A DNA stretch of 64,000 nt from Diogma glabrata (taxonomy: Eukaryota; Arthropoda; Insecta; Diptera; Cylindrotomidae): assembly GCA_963693315.1 (NCBI GenBank), contig CAVNZG010001082.1:62001-126000 (forward strand), written 5' to 3'. Numbering within the stretch: the stretch's first letter is position 1; each line of letters starts with the position of its first letter. Position numbers and translations under genes: made by a program. The notes below the pieces were generated by a model that saw nothing but the letters and a program-made list of their open reading frames with translations, did no database searches and was not told the origin of the DNA. Below are positions 10,909 through 22,465 of the stretch, piece after piece.

Positions 10909-12651
10909 CAGTGTTGCCGGATTGCAGGATTTTTTCCCGTTTGCGGGATATTTCATATAAAATGGGAAAGCGGGAAAAAACTTGGAAAGTGCGGGATTTT
11001 TCACATTTAATAATAGAATCGTTTTAAATTAAAACTTATTTTGAAATGGATGCACCAACCAATGTTTTACAAGGCTTGAGAAAGATGTCGATCACCCGAT
11101 AATTTTACTTAAATGCATCTGCCATCTATCGGCTTTAGTACTGTCAAACCCGCGATGGAATTTAAGTCTTCTGATGTTTAAATATTTCTTAGGGAGATAG
11201 GTTCGTTTTGAAAACCCCAACGTACCACCATGTTATCAGAATTTCAGGAATATTTTGATGCTGCGAAACGAGAAATAAAATCACCTAGAACTACAAGTTG
11301 GCTCTCTATGCATGCATCCATTCATTTTAAACATATTAAAAAAATTGAGATGTTTGGCATCACTATTTTATTTCTGAGCAGTTGTTTACGTATCGAAAAA
11401 GAGCTCTTACAGTTTTAAAATTTTTTGAAAATCACGAAATCAAGACATATTTACTTCTTTTAAAAAATGTCCTTCTTTATAGCAGTTCTATCTTATTCCA
11501 CAAGTTGTATGGAGAATCGAAACAATAGGAATATATTGTGTAAGTGTGTAATGCAATATTTTATTTTTCAAGAAAAAGTTTATGATGTGAGCGGGGCGGG
11601 GCACAAGCGACAAATTTTCAAAGAAAGCGACATTACAAATTTGCGAGAGAATAAAATTCATTAAAAACAAAGCCAATACAAAGTTTTATCCTTGCGATAG
11701 AGTAACATTTATTAATTTAAATTGAATTATCTTAAAATTTGTTAATAAAACAAGTAAAATGAATAAAGAAAAACAATGAATTTTATTGTATTTTTTTGAA
11801 TAATTAATTCCAAACAATTAAATGAATTTGGTTCAATTTCGATATCTATTTAATAATTTGGTATTTTGAAAATGAAAAGTCTATGAAAAGCCTAATAAAA
11901 GCCTTACCTGATGAAAAAGACATCAAATTTTATACTAATGAAAAACCAAAAAACCATTTTTTGCAAATTTAATTCAATTTTATCATAGTAGTCTTTGCCT
12001 TTTTAATATTCGAGAGAGGGACATGCGCTTTAGTTTGAATTGACTGTTTTCTTATATAATCAGTACGTCTATTCTGGCATTTCTCTGGGAATTGAGAATT
12101 GAGAAAAAAGAGCAATAAATGAAAAAACGAAATATTTTCTTATACGAATTTGTTATTTCCCGCGGCACAAAATACTAGTTATCAAAAATTGCTACAATTT
12201 ATTTCTCAATTCCTATTTCACAATGTACCGGCATATGACTACAGGTCGAAAATGTTTGCTTTTGATTTTTTATAACATGCAATCAAATTTTTATAAAATA
12301 AAATAAAATTTATTTCAGCATTCAATACAATCAAATAAATTGTTTTATTGTGTTCCGCCTCATTCGCGGTACAGAATAAAATTAACAGCTGTTTTTTTAA
12401 TTCTATATTAAGACTAATAACATACACAAATATAGTCGTAAAAAACAGAGATAAACCTATATTTATAGTTGTCGGAAAGATAATTGTGGTGGTTTTTGAA
12501 GTTTTTTCAATAAATAATTGAATTTATATGTATATTTTTATTGAAAACTTGATGGGAATTTCTGAGGGATTTTTTCCTTAAAAAAACGGGAAAATTCGGG
12601 TATTTTCGTTACGTCAACGGAAAATTCATTTCTGAAAATCTGGCATCACTG
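10909..12651. mobile_element. non-autonomous hAT-type DNA transposon
   Basis: The termini are inverted: CAGTGTTGCCGGATT on the left and, reversed, CAGTGATGCCAGATT on the right (13 of 15 match). Both sides continue with several GCGGG/CGGGAAA-type motifs. Flanks are GTTTACAC (10901-10908) and GCCTACAC (12652-12659), an 8-bp duplication with two mismatches, as expected for hAT. Inside are only short frames (11230-11418 and 11467-11664) with no transposase motif, so the copy is non-autonomous. Confidence 0.65.
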
Positions 12652-13165
12652 GCCTACACCTGTATGTACGGGGTACATACTCGTACCTATATGTACGAGT
12701 ATTTGATAAAAAAAAATCAACCAACAACATTTTCGCTCGATTATTTAAAAAAAAATTCAAACTAATGCGCACCTCCCTCTTTCGAATATTGAAAAAGGCA
12801 AAGGTTTCTACAATCAAATTGAATTAAATTTCCATTGTGAAAAGAATTAGTTTTCTTAAGATTGTGTGTTGGTTTCTCAATTCTCATTATTTTAAAATTT
12901 GATGTCTTTCATTGTAGGTCACTTCATTTTCATAATACCAAAAAAGTAAACAGGTATTAAAAATAAATGAAGTTTATTTAACTGTTTGGAATGATACCAA
13001 AAAAAATAAAATAAAATTCACTGTTTTTTTTATTCGTTTTACTTGTTCTACCATAAATTTTTAAATAATTCAATTTAAATTAATACATGTTACATTGGGT
13101 TCGTGTTTAATGATTTTTTATTCTCTCGTAATCTTTATTCTCTCGTAAATTTGTAATTTTCAAAT
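11625..13165. repeat. inverted pair of a 280-bp AT-rich repeat
   Basis: The segment at about 11625-11935 (GCGAGAGAATAAAATTCATT, ATTAATTTAAATTGAATTAT, AGACATCAAATTTTAT) recurs reversed at about 12893-13165. One copy lies inside the hAT-like element and the other just outside its right end, so they are separate insertions of one family or the product of a rearrangement. Confidence 0.6.
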
Positions 13166-13199
13166 TTGTGAAACTTTTGCTCTATAAGTTTTAGTTTGG

Positions 13200-15519
13200 C
13201 TCGTGTAGTTGAAAATTTTATATTTTTTTATCTTATTCCCTCTGAAAAAACGGAGTCAATTAATTTAAGAAGTGCATGTTTGTAATTTTTTACTCGAAAA
13301 ATAAAGTATCAAATACTCACACATTTAATTTTTGCTTCAAATTTGGTGCTTTACTTCGTATTAAAAATTAAAATAGATAATTTTTTTGAATGATTTGTAA
13401 AGTTATGCAAGTATTGTTTAAAATAAATAAAAAAGATAACAAAAAGTACTTATTTTATTTTTCTACATATGAAATGAAAGAAAATAATAGAATCGGCTTC
13501 AAAGGAGTGAATTAAAAAAAAATTAAAATTTTACTCTTATTCGGGATAAGAACGATATTAAAAATATATACTATATTCTATTGTTTTATCGTGAGTGAAA
13601 ATTTGTAAACGGAAACGCAAATCGTTTTCATCTTGCGTACGAAATGCAATTTTTTCTGTGATAGCAAATATATAAACGATATTTATTATAGATTATTAAA
13701 TTAAAAATCGACAACATAACATTTGGAATTCATATATTTTTTTCGTGGTTGCTTTAATGTAAAAACTTTATAAAATTACATGAAAATACCATAGCAACAG
13801 TTCGTTATTTAGCGTAAATGATTTTACACTAGTGGAAAAAAAATTTTCAGAAGGGTTTAAGACTGCATGTAAATAAAATTTGTATATGTTATCGTTGAAA
13901 GAAATTTGCGAACCACCGGTTGGGAAATACTGATTTAAGCTAATTAGAATTTTATGATAAGTGTTCTAGACGTATAAGCCCAAAGGTGATTTAAAAATTA
14001 TTTATTTTATTTTATTTTTGTTAAATATACGTCAGTGCCCGACTCTAAAAGCAAATGCACCATAATAGCTTTCTTCCAAAAATTATATTTAAAATGTCTC
14101 AACACATCCAAAGCGTTGACATCGAATTGCTCGAGGTATCAGCTTCTTCATTTTTTGAAAAAAATAATATAGTGGGACTAAAACCTCAACCGCCGAGAAA
14201 GCCGGTTTGTATTATAGTTAGAGCTTCACAGTAGAAAACTTTCTTTCTTCTCCCACACTCCACTTCAGTTATATGGTAAATCCCTTCCCACTTTATTCAC
14301 TACATCTCAAAAGCCAATCAGTCCTTCTTTATATTAACAACAATGCGAATACAGACATTAACCGAAATGTCTTGTCAGAATTTTTTTATCCCAACAGACA
14401 AACTGTTAGCATGGACACATAGTTATGGAAAATTCTTTTCATCAAAATCGAATGACAACAAAACTTAAAAACTATTGTAGTTTCAAATAAGCAGATGTTC
14501 GAGACCAACTACCCCTCTAATATCGATCAACAAAATCATGAAAACATGACTAATTTCATTTCCAAATAATTATATCAAAAACTTTGAACAAAACTTAATC
14601 AACGATAGAAAAAATAACAAAACTTTTAATAAGTATTTAATCCGTCAAATGGTTTTATGTCAAATAGTTATTTTAATATTACTCCATTATTTTTCGATGT
14701 CAAGTTATTAAATTTATCCTAATTAAATTTCAAATTAAATGAAAATCTTCAACAACCACAAAAAAAAATGTTTTTATAAACAAAACGAAACGAACGGATA
14801 TTATTGAAATTAATTTATTATATGCTTTGACTTATCTGCACAGTTTCATTCTTAATTTAAATTGATTTAATATAAGATTTATAGGAATAATTTAATTACA
14901 TTTTTCTGTTGGTTTACTGAAACATGTGTATATACTTTTTCATCCCTTGGACAACAATTAAACTTAATTTTTTTTTGTTTTTTTTTATAATAATAATGGT
15001 AGGCGGGATTTTTGTGCGCAATTATTGTCAAAGTTATTGTATTGATGCTTATGGCACGTTTGATTTGACTGAACTTACCACCAGCTCACAAAATTTTAGT
15101 TGCTTTAGAAAATTCAATTATTTCAGTTTTCATCTCGAATCGTATTCAAAATACAATTCTTTTAAAACTTTTTGAATTGTGCCAATCAAAAAATAGATTG
15201 AGACGTGAAAAGAAAATTTAAAATAAGGAAATTTTATTAATTTTAATTTACACAGCTTGATTCTTAGGAGTGCAGAAACTTATTTAATACGAAAACAGTG
15301 AATCTGAGAACTCAAACAAAAACAGCATTTATATCGAAAAATAGTATACGGCCCGAATACTCCAAGTTCGAAGTCTAGCGTGCTACCACCAACACACCAT
15401 CATAGTATTACGATATTTAAATAGAAGCGGCAATGTTTTGGAGTGAGATTCTTAGATTTTGTGCTGTGGTAATGTCAAGAATACAAAAGGGATGCAAGCA
15501 AAAATTAGGGAGGGTCATT
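13200..15519. other. AT-rich DNA without a recognisable gene
   Basis: Only short AT-driven frames. A stretch around 13470-13560 (CAAAGGAGTGAATTA, GATAAGAACGATATT) resembles 53790-53850 and is a small dispersed repeat. Nothing else is supported. Confidence 0.4.
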
Positions 15520-17110
15520 CTGAATTTTTACCTCACCACAATTTTCAATTTTGTGAAGTAATGCATTCTGTCGAAAAAAATCCTGCATAAGCATACCCCA
15601 ATTTTTATTTTATCGTTTGTTTTGGACCATCCTTTATCTAAATAGCCAAAGAAAAAAATGGTGTATGTCTGTGGGTGCGTGGATGGGAGGGCGGTTTCGT
15701 GACAAAACGCATGGCATCTTGATAATGGAATATGAAGTAGGTTCACTTGAAAATGAAACATTTGGATTCATTTCAAAATTGAAAAAAATGGCGGGGCTCT
15801 TCCAAACACCTTTAAGTTTGAATCTTTAATAACTTTTAATCCTAGTTTGATGTTGGTAAAACGATTCAATCAATATAAGAAAGATTTGATTATCTATTGG
15901 GGTACATTGGACATAGAGTTACAAAAGGTAATTTTTTCACTGTTTTTATGTTTGTTGGCAGCATACAACATTCGTTAATGAATTAAATTTGATGACAATT
16001 TGACAAAAGATACAAATATGATAAGAAACTGATTAGTTTTTAAGCGAGATTGAACAAATTGGTAGGGAGTCTTCCGAGCACCTATTTTTTGAGAGATCAA
16101 TATCCTCGATAGCTGATAATCGAATTCGATGAAACTTGTTACATAAGCATTTAGTACGATTCGCAACAGTTTCGCATCCCAACTTCCGGTTTTCACTTCC
16201 GGAAATTTTTTTTTTTGCATTTTATTCGGTGCACTTAATTCACACTACAGCCTACATCAATGAAGTTAATAGAATGAAACTTAAGGAAAACATTTCTAGT
16301 GGAAAAAGATATTAATCAAGTTTTGTGGCACATCCATCAGAGTGGCGGAGGGTTCACCATTCAACTGCTAACTATTTTCACATTGTTTTTAAAGTTTTTT
16401 AGAAGCATACCGACTTCGTCAATTAATCAATTTTGGTTAAAGTTTGACAAAAGATTTAAATGACAAAGAACCGATTAGTTTTTGGACGAATTGTTATAAA
16501 TGGTTGGGGGCCGCTCGTGCACCTATTTCAAACTTCAACTTCAATAACATCAACTCCTGGTAATTGATTTTGATTAGATTTAGTAAATATGCTTAGAGAA
16601 TGAATTTTAACAGTTTTTATTCTTATAACTTCCGGTTTGTCACTTCCATTAAAATTTTTTACTTTTTCTATTCGGACAACAAAATTTTTTTCTGTTGGAA
16701 TACTACAGTTTTATTCAATGAACCAATTTGAGCAGTTGAGTGATAATGGACCGAGGCCACCGCTCCACCTGTATTTATGATTAGAACTATATGAAAAATC
16801 TATAGCATTTTTGAAGTTATACTTTTTTACGCTTGTTGTACACATTTTGATGAGGTGTTGCTCGAGAAACTGCGTCACGCTTTTTTTTATAATTGATTTA
16901 GAAATTTCGTCTTTATCACAATAGAGCATAAGGCTCAAATTGTTTTTGACTAAGAAAACTAAGAAAATCGACGATTATCCGCAAACATTTTGTACAGTGT
17001 GTATATTGGTCCAACTTGAGAGATAGGATAGTTTTTATCTCGATTAAAAGCCTTAATATTTTTAATTGCAAATTAAATGTTAAATATGGATGGATCATAA
17101 GCGAACTTTC
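15520..17110 (-). repeat. internally repetitive element beta, copy 1
   Basis: Carries repeated blocks with AAACTGATTAGTTTTT, ACTTCCGGTTTTCACTTCC and TGACAATTTGACAAAAGAT at about 16000, 16430 and 16630, and ends on the left with CACAATTTTCAATTTTGTG and GAAGTAATGCATT. The same sequences appear in opposite orientation at 56320-57775, including the TATTTAGATA.AGAATGGTCC and CCCACACACAGACGTA terminal region. There is no protein-coding capacity. It looks like a DNA element or retroelement terminus with internal tandem repeats; I cannot assign a superfamily. Confidence 0.6.
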
Positions 17111-17319
17111 AGATGGCGGCGTAAATTAATTAGTTTACAGTCAAACCCTCTTTATCGACTTTTTAATCATCCGTGTAGGGCCCATATAGACTATCAAATA
17201 TGTTATTGAGCGATTATTTTGTTCCGGTGTTTGCCGTAATGGCACTGCAAAAGGAGGAAATGAGAATAAATTCCAAAAAAATTATATGGGATTTCATACA
17301 AAACACAACTTGAATAATT

Positions 17320-17725
17320 TTACAAATTATCAGTTGTAATTTCCCAAGGGCGGTGATAATTCGAAATAATTTTTTGACAAAAATTTCGAAAGCATGCATC
17401 AATACCACTTGCTTTTATCAATACCACTTGCTTGAGGATCTTTTCAAAAAATTATGAGAATTTATCAACGAACGAGGGGAATTAATTTAGAAAATGTTTT
17501 GCCATTTTTTATTTCTATATTTATTTTTTATGAATTATACGTTAGCTTACTGTGATATCAGTTAATTATTTCAAAATTAGACTGATAGTTTTTAATATCT
17601 CAGTAGGCCAGATGTATAAATATATGTTATTAGTATAATTCAAATGTATTGGTGAAATTGAATGATGTCATTACATTTTAGAGAATTTCATTGGTTTAAA
17701 TTAAAATAAAACTAAGGCAAAAAAT
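17320..17725. repeat. dispersed repeat gamma, copy 1
   Basis: Aligns by eye along its length with 29110-29515: CCAAGGGCGGTGATAATTCG, TACCACTTGCTTGAGGA, GAGAATTTATCAACGAAC, GAATTATACGTTAGC, GAAATTGAATGATGTCATTA and ATTAAAATAAAACTAAGGCA. Both copies contain an inverted pair around an AT-rich loop (GCCTACT..GATAT and its complement, clearest in the second copy). Confidence 0.65.
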
Positions 17726-17840
17726 GTCTATGAAATTTCTCATTTTACTACAATTAAATAATTTAAATTTCTTTATGAACTATTAGTGACTATATATTAG
17801 GCATATTATTTTCTTCTGTCCGTAAAACAAATACGAAATA

Positions 17841-17965
17841 TATGGAGGGGCTGAAATCTCAAGCTCTGAGATATCAAGACTTCGGTTGTGGTTAAGGATT
17901 TTGATATAGTTTTGACATAAAATTTTTATGAGGACGTTATTTTTAGTTTTGGTGTAATGTAAAAC
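17841..17965 (+). repeat. alpha repeat, head fragment (copy 2)
   Basis: Matches the alpha head: TATGGAGGGGCTGAAATCTC, TCTGAGATATCAAGACTTCG, TTAAGGATTTTGATATAG. The minisatellite and satellite modules are absent, so this is a truncated copy. Confidence 0.7.
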
Positions 17966-18114
17966 ATCAAGGTTATAATAGTTTTTGATTATATACTTGT
18001 ATTCTATTTACAACGTTTTGAACTTTGTTTATTTTCCTTGTTTATATAAAAGCGAAACAAAAGAAATAATACCGTTTGAATTTCTCTCTTCATTTTATTA
18101 TAATAATAAAACAG

Positions 18115-18744
18115 GCGATGCATAGCCGAGTGTGTTAACGCACTAGTCTTACATTGTTAGGGACGACGGTTCAAATCCAGTCAAATCCAATATGGATTTT
18201 CTGGATGAGAATTACAGAGCCGATTTAGATGTTAAGTATTGGTGTTGGGTAGTTCATAAGTTAGTTTAAGCGAGGAATTTTAGATACGGGATTGCTGATT
18301 GGCGATTGCAGATTATATGTAGCGATGTATAGCCGAGTGTGTTAACGCACTAGTCTTACATTGTTAGGGTCGACGGTTCGAATCCAGTCAAATCCAATAT
18401 GGATTTTCTGGATGAGAATTACAGAGCCAATTTAGATGTTAAGTATTGGTGTTGGGTAGTTCATAAGTTAGTTTAAGCGAGGAATTTTAGATACGGGATT
18501 GCTGATTGGCGATTGCAGATTATATGTATAAGTGATTGTCCTTGTGATTGTCTCGTAAAAGTAGTAGCTAGATACGATTTGCCAGGTGTCTGTAACCGGG
18601 TCGTTCACTCCTAACTTATAATTACCTACCTATCCTTACCTATTGTTAGATGTAAAAACGGCTGTAGGAAGTGGCCCGGCCGTAATCCGGGAGTCTCGCC
18701 TAGTGCTTGGTCCTACAGTCCAATCAATCAATCAATCAATCAAT
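18115..18744 (+). mobile_element. tRNA-derived SINE with a dimeric head, complete
   Basis: Bounded by a perfect 24-base target-site duplication (18091-18114 and 18745-18768). It starts with two tandem 207-base units (18115-18321 and 18322 onward) differing at about four positions. Each unit has tRNA-like promoter boxes. The second unit is followed by a unique body with CTGTAACCGGGTCGTTCACT, GTGGCCCGGCCGTAATCC and GTCTCGCCTAGTGC, then a (CAAT)n tail at about 18720-18744. The body and tail were probably taken from a partner LINE, which I cannot identify. The perfect duplication implies recent insertion. In the first unit, box B is mutated (GGTTCAAATCC). Confidence 0.85.
18330..18385 (+). promoter_or_regulatory. 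RNA polymerase III internal promoter of the SINE (boxes A and B)
   Basis: Box A TAGCCGAGTGT at 18330-18340 and box B GGTTCGAATCC at 18375-18385 are spaced as in a tRNA gene. The upstream unit has the same boxes at 18123-18133 and 18168-18178, the latter with one mutation. The region between them does not fold as a full tRNA, so this is a SINE head and not a tRNA gene. Confidence 0.75.
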
Positions 18745-18868
18745 CATTTTATTATAATAATAAAACAGAGAAAATGAATCATTGCAATACATGAACATTT
18801 CCATTTCTTTTTGCTTGTATTCTTCATTGATAAACGGGTGGTTTATACTTTTGTTTATGTTTTATAGA

Positions 18869-19018
18869 ATGATGGAAGGGCAAGAAGAATGTTTTAATGT
18901 TTTGGAAAAAATGATACAATCTTTCGTTAACTGGTTTCGTTATATGCATGACGAGTTAAGATATATGCAACCAACTGTTCCTCCTCTGTTATTTAAAGTC
19001 ATTAAAAATTATAAATAG
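18869..19018 (+). CDS. possible small terminal exon or ORF relic, unknown
   Basis: Forty-nine codons from ATG at 18869 to the stop at 19016-19018, directly after a pyrimidine-rich TTTTGTTTATGTTTTATAG acceptor-like sequence ending at 18867. The product (for example NWFRYMHDELRYMQPTVPPL) has balanced composition, unlike the AT-driven noise around it. I do not recognise it. It could be a terminal exon of a host or element gene, or chance. It starts 100 bases after the SINE's right target duplication. Confidence 0.2.
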   Translation: MMEGQEECFNVLEKMIQSFVNWFRYMHDELRYMQPTVPPLLFKVIKNYK

Positions 19019-19984
19019 AAAAGATTTTTTTAAATTTAGTTGAGTTGTGATTCAGAACTGAAAATATAAAAGTTCATGATGCGGTTATTATAATATTAAA
19101 ATTAAAACTAAAGTAAAAGAAAAAATTATATTTTAATCGTAACGAAAAAATTGTTTAACTTAAATTTTAAACTGTGTTTTTCAAAATTTTAAATATTTGT
19201 GGTGTTAAATTTAGGTTACTGAAACAAAAAAATTAGATGTTTTAAACGATATGGCGGTGGTTCGAGAAAGGCAAGATGACAAAAATTTAAAAGGGCCCAA
19301 CCTATGTGAATATTACTATTGGATCATTTGTTTGCACAAGATGTTCCCGAATTTTATCGTTGTAGTGCTTTAAAACAGAGACGTGCACCGGATGGTCAAA
19401 CGACGATGATTTGGGGTTGAGTTCATTCCATAATATTTTACATTTTTTTGATTGATGTATGTAGTTGGAAAGTGCTGCGGGCGTCAGCAAGTAGGCTGAA
19501 GTCGATATTCGAGATCAGTACGTGGTATTATAATTAAACTAGACGAATATCTGCTTATTGCGAAAGTGGCACATTTTTGTTGCCTTGTATTCGCTGAAGA
19601 TCTTCACGTCCACTATAATATCGTTATGTTAAAAAGCGTTTGTGGCATAAATATAATTGTTGGCTGAAGAAAACAAAAAAAAAAGTAAACCTGTCGTACA
19701 ATACATATTGATTGGAAGTTGACACCAAGGAGAACTACAATCAACAATATTGTATTTTATCACTTCTCTCGATGTTAATTCTAGTTTGCATGTTAGATTA
19801 ATAAATTATTTTTTTGTGTTTTAAAAGTCATAATACAACGTCATAAATAAATTATCTTTATTCTTTAGAGATCTTTTGTTGGGCTAGAGTCCGCGTTTTC
19901 GTCCGTACATTCGTTTATATTTAAAATTAGTGAAATTCGCTAAGATAAATAGATACCGTAGGTATCTTTTCTATTAGTGAAAAG
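19019..19984. other. no recognisable gene
   Basis: AT-rich. A 62-codon frame on the minus strand (19490-19302) is fairly protein-like but has no recognisable motif and no clear splice sites. Confidence 0.35.
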
Positions 19985-21305
<1,321 letters not shown>

Positions 21306-21414
21306 AATTTTTCATACAACTTTGTATGGAAAATTTTGGCAATTTTTATGTTTCTTTTTTGAGCGACTTAAGAATAATATTTTATATATTACGCTTAATT
21401 ACGCTTAATATATA

Positions 21415-21625
21415 CTCGGTAGGATAGTTTTTATCTCAATTAAAAGTTTTAAAATTTTTTGATTGCGAATTGAATGTTAAATGTGGTTCATAAACCATCT
21501 TTCACATGGCGGCGTAAATTAGTTAAGTGACACAACTTAATCATGGACTTTTTAAGTGTGTGTGAGTGAATGGCCAAGGAAGCATAACGTCTGGTCCGAC
21601 GCAAACCCTACTTTTTTTTAAGGTT
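21415..21625 (+). repeat. two small dispersed repeat fragments
   Basis: 21415-21535 resembles 17015-17140 (GGATAGTTTTTATCTC, AAATGTTAAAT, GATGGCGGCGTAAATTA or close variants). 21545-21622 resembles 62945-63025 (GAATGGCCAA.GAAG, GTCTGGTCCGACGC, CCCTACTTTTTTTT). Confidence 0.55.
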
Positions 21626-21829
21626 AGGCGACCATGTAGTCATAACTGGACATGTAGGCTGCTAAGTCATTTATGCCACCCTCATATTCAAAAGCTAAAA
21701 CATTTTCGAAAAAAACAATAACCTTGAATCTTCTATCCTTAGATATTTTGACCCTAAAATGACGCTTCAGAGCCCTGAGAGAGCCAAAACTTTCCAAGTA
21801 ACTGTTTCATACTCTTCAAAACAAAAATT

Positions 21830-22465
21830 TGCCACTATAAGCCGTACCATGTTTATTCACATGATGGTAATCTGTTAGTAGTGCCACCGTAGCAGAAATC
21901 CGGTGGTTTACCAGCTTACCTCTGAAGTAAACATCTTGGAGACCTTAAAACCTCTCTGTCCCTTGAAGGAATTCTTGCACTATTTTTGACTTAACAGTGT
22001 AGTTTTCAAGAGGTTTTAAAGTAGTTTAGCTATCGTTTTTGGAACAAAAATGACCCTCATGTTTCTCCGGGTCTGTGGTACATAGTCAAAAATTATGCAC
22101 GCTACGAAAATCCTTAAGAGTCTATCTCCTATTATGTCCAAATACTGTTGTATCATAATAGGCTTAATTTGAGATTTGCATGGCTTGAAGGAGCTGGTAG
22201 GGCTGTCTCCTGAGGAATCTCAGCAATTACACAAAATGGTGTTCTAGGAGTGCTGTGTTAGTTTCTTCCTTAGAAACAGTGTAAATATCGTTGGATAATT
22301 TAAGATTATCCAGTATCGCTAAAGAATTCTTTTCCAAAGTATTCTTTAGGTAGTACTCGTAGGACTCGTAGTACTTTTTGTAAGATCTTTTCTTAAATTT
22401 ACAAATTAACCTATTGAAAAGTTTCCTTGCTTTTCTGTACAGAGCCCAATCAGTTTCATCGTTTT
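21830..22465 (-). pseudogene. decayed LINE, linker and start of the reverse transcriptase
   Basis: An 80-codon minus-strand frame (about 22465-22230) has the basic pre-RT linker typical of insect LINEs: DWALYRKARKLFNRLICKFK. A second frame at about 22120-22020 matches the first RT block, with RLLRIFVACIIFDYVPQTRR then VIFVPKT, the counterpart of the usual YVPxxWRxxxVxFIPK motif. A third short frame near 21930-21830 may follow. Stops and frameshifts separate the pieces. This is a different LINE family from the intact one in this window, probably of the R1/LOA/Jockey group. The plus-strand frame 22414-22671 is largely its antisense shadow. Confidence 0.6.

Noticed and set aside
18330..18385. 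tRNA gene
   Set aside because: Boxes A and B are present but no complete cloverleaf; the unit belongs to a SINE with target duplications.
19302..19490. 62-codon minus-strand frame
   Set aside because: Balanced composition, but no recognisable domain, neighbour or splice site.
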